From NCBI GenBank assembly GCA_001971685.1, contig CP019326.1, positions 2,790,001 to 2,854,000 of the forward strand: DNA of 64,000 bases. Reading direction: 5' to 3'. This DNA comes from Halomonas sp. 1513 (GTDB taxonomy: Bacteria; Pseudomonadota; Gammaproteobacteria; Pseudomonadales; Halomonadaceae). Position 1 is the first letter of the stretch, and the number at the start of each line of letters is the position of its first letter. Positions 17,654-25,883 of the stretch are shown piece after piece. The translations under genes and the position numbers were made by a program. The notes beneath the pieces are model-generated. The model saw nothing but the letters and a program-made list of their open reading frames with translations. It was not told where the DNA came from and made no database searches.

Positions 17654-17668
17654 AAACCATATGGTTGA
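17654..17668. promoter_or_regulatory. Second AACCATATGGTT operator copy
   Basis: AACCATATGGTT (17655-17666) repeats the core of the upstream palindrome and overlaps the second possible start ATG (17661). Binding by the gene's own product would block transcription. It also suggests 17661 is the real start. Confidence 0.7.
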
Positions 17669-18032
17669 ATTTAATGAGACGCATCTGGACCGGATCTTCC
17701 ACGCCCTGGCCGACCCCACCCGTCGCCGGCTTCTCGAGCGGCTGGCAGCCGGTGAGCGCAAGGTCGGCAAGCTGGCCGAGCCGTTCGCCATGTCACTGGC
17801 TGCCGTTTCCAAGCACGTGCGCGTGCTGGAGCAGGCAGGCCTGGTTGAGCGGCGCATCGAAGGACGCGCCCACTACTGCCGGCTGCAACCGGAGCCGTTG
17901 GCTGCGGCGGAACAGTGGCTAAGCTTCTACGAAGGCTTCTGGAGCCAGCGCCTGAATGCGCTGGAAGCGGCGATGAAGGCTGCACCGGATGGCAAGCCGT
18001 CAGAGGAGGGAAAGGCAGATGAACGACGCTAA
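17661..18032 (+). CDS. ArsR-family transcriptional regulator
   Basis: The protein is 123 residues from ATG 17661 (136 from ATG 17622). The winged helix reads FHALADPTRRRLLERLAAGERKVGKLAEPFAMSLAAVSKHVRVLEQAGLVERRIEGRAHYCRL. It lacks the metal-binding ELCVC motif of arsenic sensors. This branch usually pairs with an SRPBCC/AHSA1 gene, and here only a fragment of such a gene follows. Two palindromes at its 5' end suggest autoregulation. Confidence 0.87.
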   Translation: MVEFNETHLDRIFHALADPTRRRLLERLAAGERKVGKLAEPFAMSLAAVSKHVRVLEQAGLVERRIEGRAHYCRLQPEPLAAAEQWLSFYEGFWSQRLNALEAAMKAAPDGKPSEEGKADERR

Positions 18033-18120
18033 CCACGGCCGGCCAATCGCCGAGGACAGCATCCGCTTCGAGCGCCTGGAGGAGGAGTACCGATGCCGCA
18101 TCATGTCACCCCGCAGCTGA
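18019..18120 (+). pseudogene. N-terminal remnant of an SRPBCC/AHSA1 gene
   Basis: A 33-codon frame starts at ATG 18019, inside the end of the ArsR gene, with GGAGGGAAAGG just upstream, as for a coupled gene. Its residues GRPIAEDSIRFERL resemble the N-terminus of the AHSA1 proteins that normally follow such ArsR regulators. The rest of the domain is missing and the frame runs into the next gene's start. I read this as an internal deletion that fused the SRPBCC start to the VOC gene's ribosome site. Confidence 0.5.
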
Positions 18121-18488
18121 TGTTCGACGGCAACGCCGAGCAGGCCATCAGGTTCTATGTCTCGCTGTTCGACGATTCCGACATCGTCCGGCTCGAGCGC
18201 TACGGCCCAGAGGAACCGGGCAGGGAAGGCAGCATCAAGCAGGCCGAATTCACCCTGGCGGGCAGGCGCTACACCTGTATCGACAGCCCGGTAAAGCACG
18301 ATTTCACGTTTACGCCTTCGATATCACTGTTCGTCGAGTGCGAAAGCGCCGGAGAGTTCGAGCGGCTTCTCGCGCAGCTGTCGGAACAGGGCCAGACGCT
18401 GATGCCACCCGACGACTACGGCTTCAGCACGCGCTTCACCTGGCTCAACGACCGCTTCGGCGTGTCGTGGCAGCTCAACCTGGCTTGA
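18093..18488 (+). CDS. VOC/PhnB-like superfamily protein
   Basis: The 131-residue protein begins VTPQLMFDGNAEQAIRFYVSLFDDSDI and ends with FSTRFTWLNDRFGVSWQLNL, typical of PhnB-like VOC members. GGAGGAG stands just upstream. It sits between the SRPBCC remnant and a DUF899 gene, with 12 bases to the latter. The group is therefore probably one ArsR-controlled operon. The substrate is unknown. Confidence 0.82.
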   Translation: MPHHVTPQLMFDGNAEQAIRFYVSLFDDSDIVRLERYGPEEPGREGSIKQAEFTLAGRRYTCIDSPVKHDFTFTPSISLFVECESAGEFERLLAQLSEQGQTLMPPDDYGFSTRFTWLNDRFGVSWQLNLA

Positions 18489-18500
18489 AGGAGCGGCACG

Positions 18501-19205
18501 ATGACGACCTCGCCCCTGCCTCCGATCGTCTCCGAGAGCGAATGGCGCACCGCCCTGGAAGCGCAAATCGCCCGCGAGAAGGCTCACACAAGGGAACGCG
18601 ACAGGCTCAATGCCGCCCGCCGCCGCCTGCCGATGGTCGAGGTGAGCGCCGACTACGTGTTCGATGGGCCACATGGTAACACCACCCTGATCGACCTGTT
18701 CGAGGGACGCCGCCAGCTGATCGTCTACCATTTCATGTTCGGCCCCGACTGGGAGGCCGGCTGCGACGGCTGCTCCTGGGTGGTGGACGCCATGACCCAC
18801 CCCGCCCACCTGCACGCCCGCGACACCACCCTGGTGCTGGTCTCGCGGGCACCGAGGGAAAAGCTTCTACGCTATCAGGCACGCATGGGCTGGCAGCACC
18901 CGACGTGGTACTCGTCGCTCGGCAGCGACTTCAACCAGGACATGGGCGTGACGAGCTGCAATTGTCATGCTCCCGACACCGATCGCGGCGAGCGGCATGG
19001 CATCAGCGTCTTTGTGCGCGACGGCCAACGGGTGTTTCGCACCTACTTCAGCGGCAAACGCAGCGTGGAGTACCTCGGCAGCCTGTGGTCCTACCTGGAC
19101 CTGACGCCCTACGGCCGCCAGGAGAACTGGGAGGACTCACCGGCGGGCTGGCCGCAGACACCGCCCTACGTGTGGAACCGTCGCCACGATGAGTACGAAA
19201 CCTGA
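18501..19205 (+). CDS. DUF899 thioredoxin-like family protein (second copy)
   Basis: The 234-residue paralogue of the 3721-4452 gene shows the same landmarks: EGRRQLIVYHFMFGPDWEAGCDGCSW, SRAPREKLLRYQARMGW and GSDFNQDMG. It also has an extra Cys-rich point (SCNCHAP). GAAGGAG precedes ATG 18501. It is last in the ArsR-VOC-DUF899 group. Function is unestablished; the CxxC-like positions suggest redox chemistry. Confidence 0.85.
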   Translation: MTTSPLPPIVSESEWRTALEAQIAREKAHTRERDRLNAARRRLPMVEVSADYVFDGPHGNTTLIDLFEGRRQLIVYHFMFGPDWEAGCDGCSWVVDAMTHPAHLHARDTTLVLVSRAPREKLLRYQARMGWQHPTWYSSLGSDFNQDMGVTSCNCHAPDTDRGERHGISVFVRDGQRVFRTYFSGKRSVEYLGSLWSYLDLTPYGRQENWEDSPAGWPQTPPYVWNRRHDEYET

Positions 19206-19287
19206 GCAAGCGGCCCAGCGAGTTAGCAGCTAAGGCCATTCACGCCGAGGAAGCGGTCAAATGGGCACTCGGCGATTAAGGAGTCCC

Positions 19288-19476
19288 CTGAACGACGCCC
19301 ATTCGCTTCAGCTAGCCATTGATGAGCCGGTAAACCTGGCCGATTACAACCCTGACTAGCCGGCACGCTACGCCGCGCTCAAGCGCGAGCTCGCCGCCAG
19401 CCACCATGAAGATCGCGAAGCCTATACCAAGGCCAGGGGGGAGTTAATCTCCTCGGTGCTGGCAAGCTCCAGATAA
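19288..19476 (+). pseudogene. Degraded GrpB/UPF0157-family gene
   Basis: The frame from CTG 19288 reads LNDAHSLQLAIDEPVNLADYNPD, then a TAG stop (19357-19359) where the family has Trp, then PARYAALKREL and HHEDREAYTKARGELISSVL. The first part resembles the GrpB N-terminus and the last its C-terminus, so the middle is deleted, one Trp codon is a stop, and the start is CTG. AAGGAG upstream is intact. The gene is clearly dead. The 80 bases before it hold only a short unrecognised open frame tail ending at 19280. Confidence 0.6.
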
Positions 19477-19495
19477 CCGTACCCTTGCCGCCAGG

Positions 19496-20503
19496 CTAGA
19501 GCGACAAGCAGATCTTGCCGAAATGACGCCCCGACTCTTCGTGACGGAAAGCATCGGCGATTTTTTCCAGCTCGAAGGTGCTGTCGATGATCGGGCGTAC
19601 GCCAATGGCCTCGATGCCGCGCACCATCTCCTGCTGCTGGGCGCGGCTGCCGACGATCAGCCCCTGCAGGCGCGCCTGCTTGGCCATCAGCTTGATGGTC
19701 GGCACCTCGCCACCGCGGCCGGTCAGGATACCGATCAGCGCAATATGGCCGCCGATACGCACGGCATCGATGGACTGCGGCAGGGTGCCGGGTCCGCCGA
19801 CCTCGATCACGTGATCCACGCCCCGCCCGTTGGTCAGTGCCTGTACCGTCTTGCCCCACTCCGGATCGGTCTTGTAGTTGATGGTGTGGTCGGCACCGAG
19901 CTCCTTGAGTTTCTCGATCTTCTCATCGGAAGAGGAGGTGGAGATCACCCGCGCGCCCATCGCCTTGGCGAACTGCAGGGCGAAGATCGAAACGCCGCCG
20001 GTGCCCAGGGTGAGCACGGTATCGCCGGCCTTGAGGTTGCCGTCCACCACCAGCGCACGCCAGGCGGTGAGTCCCGCCGTGGTCAGGGTAGCGGCCTCGG
20101 CGTGGCTGTAGCCCTTGGGCGCGTGGGTGAAGCAGGTGGCCGGGCGAATCACCTGCTGGCGGGCGTAACCCTCGACGCCGTCGCCGGGGGTGGTCTTGAA
20201 ATCCGCCACCCGCGCCGGGCCGTCGAGCCAGTAGGGGAAGAAGGTGGAGACCACCGCATCGCCCACCGCGAACTCCTCGACGCCTTCGCCCACCGCCTCG
20301 ACCAAGCCCGCCCCGTCGGACATGGGGATGCGGCCATCGTCGGTGGGGATCATGCCGGCGGCCACGGCATAGTCATGGAAGTTGAGGGAGCTTGCCTTCA
20401 CCGCCACGCGGATCTCTCCTGGGCCCGGCTCGCCGGGCGCATCGCGCTCGACGACTTGCAACTGGTCCAGCCCACCGGGGCTGCGCAGTGTCACTACTTT
20501 CAT
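19496..20503 (-). CDS. NAD(P)-dependent medium-chain alcohol dehydrogenase / quinone oxidoreductase-like
   Basis: The 335-residue MDR protein has the GroES-like start (VVERDAPGEPGPGEIRVAVKASSLNFHDYAV, GAGLVEAVGEGV) and the nucleotide fold LTLGTGGVSIFALQFAKAMGARVI. The Cys ligands of the structural zinc lobe are absent, so it belongs with zinc-independent members. It probably reduces or oxidises small alcohols or quinones in the cytosol. It appears monocistronic and diverges from the cell-wall hydrolase gene. Confidence 0.85.
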   Translation of the reverse strand: MKVVTLRSPGGLDQLQVVERDAPGEPGPGEIRVAVKASSLNFHDYAVAAGMIPTDDGRIPMSDGAGLVEAVGEGVEEFAVGDAVVSTFFPYWLDGPARVADFKTTPGDGVEGYARQQVIRPATCFTHAPKGYSHAEAATLTTAGLTAWRALVVDGNLKAGDTVLTLGTGGVSIFALQFAKAMGARVISTSSSDEKIEKLKELGADHTINYKTDPEWGKTVQALTNGRGVDHVIEVGGPGTLPQSIDAVRIGGHIALIGILTGRGGEVPTIKLMAKQARLQGLIVGSRAQQQEMVRGIEAIGVRPIIDSTFELEKIADAFRHEESGRHFGKICLSL

Positions 20504-20725
20504 GGCGTACTCCTTCTTGAACCTAAAAATGAGCGTGCTAAGAGACTAGCCCAACATGCCGGCGGCAGGTCAAGCAATGGTTCGCTGCATATAACCCGCC
20601 AAGGCTTCGACCTGCGACCTGCGCAGCGCCAAAGTCTGGCAGCAGGCCATAGCGACTATACTGGTTGCACCAGCGACAGCACTGGGGTGTGGTCCGTCGC
20701 CATATCCCCTCCTAGAGATGACCCA

Positions 20726-21334
20726 ATGCGCCAGTTTTCGGGTATAGCCGCGTCCACCCTGCTTGTACTGATAGTGCCACTCGCCAGCGCCGATCCCATC
20801 GCCCAGTCCGCCATCGACAAGGCCGAGGTGCTGGAGCAGGTCATCGCTCCGGACGTGGAGGCCGCACCACCCGAGGCCCCTATCACACGGCCCGAAGCCC
20901 AGGCCGTGGATCCCGCCGGCCAGGCCGCGCTGGAAGACCCGCTTACCTGCCTCGCCCGTGCCCTCTACTGGGAGGCCAAGGGCACCCCCGAGGCCGCGAA
21001 AGTCGGTGTCGCCCACGTGGTCCTGAATCGGCTGGCGCATCCGGGATTCCCCAATACGGTATGCGAGGTCATCACCGATGGCGCCGAGCAGGGGCCTTGC
21101 CAATTCTCTTGGTGGTGTGACGGCCGTGCCAATGACGTGGTAGAAGACGATGCCTACGAGACCGCCAGGGAGATCGCCCGCCAGGCCCTCAACCAGACAC
21201 TTCCCGATAGCACCGGCGGGGCACTCTATTTCCACGATCGCAGCGTGCAGCCGGGCTGGGCCGCGGTGTTCCCGCTGACCGCAGAGACCGACATCTTCCT
21301 GTTCTATCGCCCCAGCGACGGCGCCGCTCGCTAA
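20726..21334 (+). CDS. Exported SleB-like cell wall hydrolase
   Basis: The 202-residue protein has a signal peptide (MRQFSGIAASTLLVLIVPLASA) and a linker rich in Pro and Glu. The Hydrolase_2 domain shows LARALYWEAKGTPEAAKVGVAHVVLNRL, CQFSWWCDGR and ALYFH. The Glu in YWEAKG is the likely catalytic residue. It should cut peptidoglycan in the periplasm. The open frame extends far upstream, but ATG 20726 is the first with a signal peptide. Confidence 0.85.
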   Translation: MRQFSGIAASTLLVLIVPLASADPIAQSAIDKAEVLEQVIAPDVEAAPPEAPITRPEAQAVDPAGQAALEDPLTCLARALYWEAKGTPEAAKVGVAHVVLNRLAHPGFPNTVCEVITDGAEQGPCQFSWWCDGRANDVVEDDAYETAREIARQALNQTLPDSTGGALYFHDRSVQPGWAAVFPLTAETDIFLFYRPSDGAAR

Positions 21335-21458
21335 CCGTTGTCAGCAACTGCCACCAGCCGCCAACGGCCACGCTAGCCTCGCGAGCACCTTTATAGCGCC
21401 AGGAACCCTCTCGCCCCCAAAGGAGTCAGAGAGGAGGCTGAATCGATAAGGAGATCAC

Positions 21459-21845
21459 ATGCCAGAGCACCACAACGACCCCACCCTGCCCAGCCCGCAC
21501 TTTCCCGGTAGTCATATCGTGATGGACGACCGCTACGCCTTCGTCTCCGGCCTGACCGCCGCGGATATCCACGGCACCGAGGGCGATATCGGCAATATCA
21601 AGGAGGAGACCCATCGCGTCATGCGCGAGCTACAGCGCATGCTGGAGATGGTCAACGTGCACATGAGCGACGTGGTGAGAGTCGATGTCCACCTCGCCGA
21701 CCTCGATGAGATCCACGAGATGGACAGCATCTACGCGGAGTTCTTCGAGGGGCCGGACTATCCGGCGCGCACCTGCACCCAGTCCCCCAAGCTGTTCGGC
21801 GGCTGCCGCGTCGAAATCACGCTGATGGCGCGCCGGCCGGACTGA
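21459..21845 (+). CDS. RidA-family (YjgF) protein
   Basis: The 128-residue protein has the family pattern FVSGLTAADI, THRVMRELQRMLEMVNVHMSDVVRVDVHLADLDEIHEMDSIYAEFF and PARTCTQSPKLFGGCRVEITLMA. RidA enzymes deaminate reactive enamines. The usual substrate-binding Arg is present in PARTC. Its 3' end overlaps the convergent ABC transporter gene by 29 bases. Confidence 0.87.
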   Translation: MPEHHNDPTLPSPHFPGSHIVMDDRYAFVSGLTAADIHGTEGDIGNIKEETHRVMRELQRMLEMVNVHMSDVVRVDVHLADLDEIHEMDSIYAEFFEGPDYPARTCTQSPKLFGGCRVEITLMARRPD

Positions 21846-23703
21846 TCGCCGTCTCGCCGTCGAGATCCACGCCCAGAAAGCCCCCCGACTGGCGCCGCCA
21901 CAGCGCGGCATAGAGGCCATCCTCGGCCAACAGCTCGCGGTGAGTGCCGGTCTCGACGATACGGCCCTCGTCGATCACCACCAGCCGGTCGAGCATGGCG
22001 ATGGTCGAGAGCCGATGGGCGATGGCGATCACCGTCTTGCCCTCCATCAGGGTGTAGAGCTGCTCCTGAATCGCCGCCTCGACCTCGGAGTCCAACGCCG
22101 AGGTCGCCTCGTCGAGCACCAGGATCGGCGCGTTCTTGAGCAGCACCCGGGCAATCGCGATACGCTGGCGCTGGCCGCCCGAGAGCTTGACCCCGCGCTC
22201 GCCGACGTGGGCATCCAGCCCGCGCCGGCCCTGCACGTCGACCAGGTCATCGATGAAGCTGTCGGCGTGGGCGCGGCGCACCGCCTCCAGCACCTGGGCC
22301 TCGCTGGCATGCGGGCTGCCGTAGCGAATGTTGTCGCGCAGCGAGCGGTGCAGCAGCGAGGTGTCCTGGGTCACCATGCCGATCTGCTGGCGCAGCGAGG
22401 TCTGGGTGACCTCGCCGATATCCTGATCGTCGATCAGGATGCGGCCCCCCTCCAGGTCGTAGAAGCGCAGCAGCAGGTTGGCCAGGGTCGACTTGCCGGC
22501 ACCCGAGCGGCCGATCACCCCGACCTTCTCCCCCGGCGCAATGGTCAGGCTCATGCCGTCGAAGACCCGCTGGGCCTCACCGTCCGGCCGCGCATAGCCG
22601 AAGCGAAGGTCGTCGAAGCGGATTTCGCCCCGCGACACCTCGAGCGGCCGGGCGCCGGGCGCGTCCTTGACCTTGGGCTCGCGGGCGATGGTATTGATGC
22701 CGTCCTGCACCGTGCCGATGTTCTCGAACAGCCCCGCGACTTCCCATAGGATCCAGTTGGACATGAAGCGGATGCGCATCACCAGCGCGATGGCCACCGC
22801 GATCACCCCCAGCGACACCGCCTCCAGGTACCAGGCGCCGATGGCGATTGCCGCGACCCCGGCCAGCAGCAGCGAGTTGAGCAGCGTCAGGCTCACCGTC
22901 AGCTTGGTGGCCAGGCGCATCTGGCGGTGCACCGTGGCCATGAAGCCCTCCATGGCATCGCGGGCGTAGTGCTGCTCGCGTTGGGTATCGGCAAACAGCT
23001 TGATGGTCTGGATATTGCTATAGCTGTCGACGATGCGACCGGTCATCCGCGCCCGGGCGTCAGCCTGCTCCATGGAGACCTGGCGCAGGCGCGGCACGAA
23101 TACCTTCATGATCGCGATATAGCCGACCAGCCAGGCCACCAGCGGCAGCATCAGCCACGGCTCGGCGCTGCCCATCAGCAGCATGGCGCCGATGAAGTAG
23201 ACGATCACATAGACCAGCAGGTCCATCAGCTTCATCACCGTCTCGCGAATCGCCAGCGCCGTCTGCATCACCTTCTGCGAGACCCGGCCGGCGAACTCGT
23301 CCTGATAGAAAGCCATGCTCTGGCCGAGCATATGGCGATGCGCCAGCCAGCGGCCGATCATCGGGTAGTTGCCGAAGATGCTCTGGTGGGTGATCAGCGA
23401 CTGCAGTAGCGTCAGCAGCGGCAGGCCGACCACCACCAGCGCCGCCATGCCGGCCAGGCGCCAGCCATACTCGGCGAAGAAGCCCTCGCGCTCGGCGGCC
23501 GCCAGCCAGTCGACCAGGTCGCCCATATAGCTGAAGAACAGCACCTCGACCGCCGACACCAGCGCGGTGAGTAGCGACATCACGATCAGCAGCGGCAGCA
23601 CCGGCCGCGAGAAGTGCAGGATGAAGGCGCCCAGCCCACGGGGCGGCGTCTCGGGCACGCCAGGCGGATAGGGATTCACCAGGTTTTCGAAGAAACGGAA
23701 CAT
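21817..23703 (-). CDS. ABC exporter with fused membrane and ATPase domains
   Basis: The 628-residue half transporter has an N-terminal six-helix domain (about residues 25-330) and a C-terminal ATPase. The ATPase shows Walker A GRSGAGKST, signature LSGGQRQRIAIARVLL and Walker B ILVLDEATSALD, then H-loop AHRLST. It should form a homodimer exporting lipid or drug from the inner membrane. It diverges from soxR across a 69-base gap that contains a SoxR-type box, so it may respond to redox-cycling compounds. Confidence 0.9.
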   Translation of the reverse strand: MFRFFENLVNPYPPGVPETPPRGLGAFILHFSRPVLPLLIVMSLLTALVSAVEVLFFSYMGDLVDWLAAAEREGFFAEYGWRLAGMAALVVVGLPLLTLLQSLITHQSIFGNYPMIGRWLAHRHMLGQSMAFYQDEFAGRVSQKVMQTALAIRETVMKLMDLLVYVIVYFIGAMLLMGSAEPWLMLPLVAWLVGYIAIMKVFVPRLRQVSMEQADARARMTGRIVDSYSNIQTIKLFADTQREQHYARDAMEGFMATVHRQMRLATKLTVSLTLLNSLLLAGVAAIAIGAWYLEAVSLGVIAVAIALVMRIRFMSNWILWEVAGLFENIGTVQDGINTIAREPKVKDAPGARPLEVSRGEIRFDDLRFGYARPDGEAQRVFDGMSLTIAPGEKVGVIGRSGAGKSTLANLLLRFYDLEGGRILIDDQDIGEVTQTSLRQQIGMVTQDTSLLHRSLRDNIRYGSPHASEAQVLEAVRRAHADSFIDDLVDVQGRRGLDAHVGERGVKLSGGQRQRIAIARVLLKNAPILVLDEATSALDSEVEAAIQEQLYTLMEGKTVIAIAHRLSTIAMLDRLVVIDEGRIVETGTHRELLAEDGLYAALWRRQSGGFLGVDLDGETAISPAGAPSA

Positions 23704-23740
23704 GTCATCACCTTGTGTGGAGGCGATTAGCAGGGTAAAA

Positions 23741-23758
23741 CCTCAAGTAAACTACAGG
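23741..23758. promoter_or_regulatory. SoxR box
   Basis: CCTCAAGTAAACTACAGG agrees at 15 of 18 positions with the SoxR operator CCTCAAGTTAACTTGAGG. It lies between soxR and the divergent ABC exporter gene, the normal place for the site. Confidence 0.75.
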
Positions 23759-23772
23759 TCAAGGAAAATCTC

Positions 23773-24222
23773 ATGTCCCGTAGCATCCCACGCGAACTCA
23801 GTGTCGGGGAGGTCGCGGCGCGCAGCGGTGTGGCGGTCTCCGCCATTCACTTCTACGAAGCCAAGGGGCTGATCGCCAGCCGCCGCAACGCCGGCAACCA
23901 GCGGCGCTTCACCCGCGACGTGCTGCGCCGGGTGGCGATCATCAAGGTGGCCCAGCGCACCGGCATCTCACTGGCCGAGGTGGGTGAGGCCTTCGCCACC
24001 CTGCCCGACCACCGTGCCCCCAGCGCAGCAGACTGGCAGCGCCTCTCGGCCACCTGGCGAGAAACCCTCGATGAGCGCATTCGCTGCCTGACCCAGCTGC
24101 GCGACCAGCTCGACCACTGCATCGGCTGCGGCTGCCTGTCGATGGACGACTGCCCGCTGCGCAACCCGCGCGACACCCTCGCCGAGCAGGGCAGCGGGGC
24201 GCGCCTGTTGGAGCCGAACTGA
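23773..24222 (+). CDS. soxR: Redox-sensitive transcriptional activator SoxR
   Basis: The 149-residue MerR-family protein has the HTH ([26 protein letters not shown]), a dimer helix, and the SoxR [2Fe-2S] cysteine cluster [12 protein letters not shown] near residues 116-127. Oxidation of the cluster by redox-active compounds turns on target promoters. The adjacent box at 23741-23758 and the divergent ABC exporter make that transporter the probable target. Confidence 0.92.
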   Translation: MSRSIPRELSVGEVAARSGVAVSAIHFYEAKGLIASRRNAGNQRRFTRDVLRRVAIIKVAQRTGISLAEVGEAFATLPDHRAPSAADWQRLSATWRETLDERIRCLTQLRDQLDHCIGCGCLSMDDCPLRNPRDTLAEQGSGARLLEPN

Positions 24223-24297
24223 ATCCTCACAGCAGGCTGTCGAATCGACAAGGCCAGGTTCGACACACGGGGGTACCCACCAGCGAGGAGAGATCGC

Positions 24298-24705
24298 ATG
24301 CGCTTCATGATCATCGTCAAGGCCAGCCAGGAGAGCGAGGCCGGCGCCATGCCGGAGGACAGCATGGTCGCCGCCATGGCCGAGTTCCACGAGCAGCTGG
24401 CCAACGCCGGCGCCCTGCTCGACGCCTCGGGCCTGCAGCCCAGCGCCAAGGGCTGGCGCATCGAGTACCGCGACGGCGAACAGCTGCTCACCGACGGCCC
24501 CTTCAGCGAGGCCAAGGAGCTGATTGCAGGCTACACCCTGATCAAGGTCGCCTCACGCGAGGAGGCGCTGGCGTGGACGCAGCGCTTCCCCAACCCCGGC
24601 GGCCCAGGGGGCAACGCCGAGATCGAGGTGCGCCAGCTGTTCGAACTGGAGGATTTCGCGCCCGGCGAAGGGATACAGCGCTTCCGGGCGCTGGGCACGG
24701 TTTAA
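24298..24705 (+). CDS. YciI-family protein
   Basis: The 135-residue protein begins MRFMIIVKAS and contains the YciI/DGPF hallmark LTDGPFSEAKELIAGYTLIKV. The family is ferredoxin-like; members are often found with ECF sigma factors, and function is uncertain. Its stop overlaps the end of the convergent prpF by 4 bases. An acceptable GGAGAG lies upstream of ATG 24298. Confidence 0.82.
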   Translation: MRFMIIVKASQESEAGAMPEDSMVAAMAEFHEQLANAGALLDASGLQPSAKGWRIEYRDGEQLLTDGPFSEAKELIAGYTLIKVASREEALAWTQRFPNPGGPGGNAEIEVRQLFELEDFAPGEGIQRFRALGTV

Positions 24706-25883
24706 TCCGGTACCCTTACCCACCCCTCCATCAGCACCCGGGCGCTGCGGCTCATGGTGACCTGCTCGACCTGCCAGTCATCTCCCGCCCGGCTGGCCTT
24801 GGCGCCGACCCGCAGCGTGCCCGAGGGGTGGCCGAAGCACACCGAGTCGCGCTCGGCGCCGCCGGCGGCCAGGTTGACCAGGGTGCCGGGGATCGCCGCG
24901 GCGGCGGCGATGGCCACCGCCGCGGTGCCCATCATGGCGTGGTGCAGCTTGCCCATGGAGAGCGCCCGCACCAGCAGGTCGATCTCCTCGGCGTCGACCC
25001 GCCGGCCGCTGGAGGCCGTATAGCCTGACGGCGGTGCCACGAAGGCCACCTTGGGCGTGTGCTGGCGGCTACCCGCCTCGCTGACGTCCTTGATCAGCCC
25101 CATGCGCAGCGCACCATGGGCGCGCAGCGTCTCGAAGCGCAACAGTGCCGCCGGGTCGCCGTTGATCGCCTCCTGCAGTTCGGTGCCGGTATAGCCGAGA
25201 TCGGCGGCGTTGACGAAGATGGTCGGAATGCCGGCGTTGATCAGGGTCGCCTCGAGGCGCCCGCCCGCCACCACCTCGGACGGCACCTCCAGCTCATCGA
25301 CCAGGTTGCCGGTGGGGAACAGCGCGCCCTCGCCGTCGGCGGGGTTCATGAAGGCCACCGGCACTTCCGCCGCCGGGAAGGTCACCCCGTCGAGCTCGAA
25401 GTCGCCGGTCTCCTGCACCTGGCCGTCGGTGACCGGCACCCGCGAGACGATGGTCTTCTCGATATTGGCCTGCCAGATGCGTACCTCGACCACCCCGTCG
25501 GCGGGAATCCGCGCCGGGTCGACCAGACCGTTGGCAATGGCGAAGGGCCCCACCGCGGCGGAGAGGTTGCCACAGTTGCCGCTCCAGTCGACGAAGGGCG
25601 CGTCGATGGAGACCTGGCCGAACAGGTAATCGACGTCGTGGTCGGGGCTCGCACTCGGCGACAGGATCACCGCCTTGCTGGTGCTGGAGGTCGCCCCGCC
25701 CATGCCGTCGACCTGCTTTTGATACGGGTCGGGGCTGCCCAGCACCCGCAGCAGCAGCGCATCGCGGGCCGGCCCGGGCGCCTGGGCCGCGGCCGGCAGA
25801 TCGGCGAGGCGAAAGAACACCCCCTTGCTGGTGCCGCCGCGCATATAGGTCGCGGCAATGCGGATCTGCGGCGTATGGCTCAT
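24702..25883 (-). CDS. prpF: 2-methylaconitate cis-trans isomerase PrpF
   Basis: The 393-residue protein matches PrpF: it starts IRIAATYMRGGTSKGVFF and has GMGGATSSTSKAV and DWSGNCGNLSAAVGPFAI. PrpF isomerises the product of AcnD so that aconitase can hydrate it to 2-methylisocitrate. Its ATG overlaps the acnD stop (ATGA, 25880-25883), so the two are coupled as in other acnD/prpF operons. Confidence 0.93.
   Translation of the reverse strand: MSHTPQIRIAATYMRGGTSKGVFFRLADLPAAAQAPGPARDALLLRVLGSPDPYQKQVDGMGGATSSTSKAVILSPSASPDHDVDYLFGQVSIDAPFVDWSGNCGNLSAAVGPFAIANGLVDPARIPADGVVEVRIWQANIEKTIVSRVPVTDGQVQETGDFELDGVTFPAAEVPVAFMNPADGEGALFPTGNLVDELEVPSEVVAGGRLEATLINAGIPTIFVNAADLGYTGTELQEAINGDPAALLRFETLRAHGALRMGLIKDVSEAGSRQHTPKVAFVAPPSGYTASSGRRVDAEEIDLLVRALSMGKLHHAMMGTAAVAIAAAAAIPGTLVNLAAGGAERDSVCFGHPSGTLRVGAKASRAGDDWQVEQVTMSRSARVLMEGWVRVPD

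Noticed and set aside
19523..20725. N-terminal extension of the SleB-like protein
   Set aside because: The extension is antisense to the alcohol dehydrogenase gene; ATG 20726 gives a signal peptide and correct family start.
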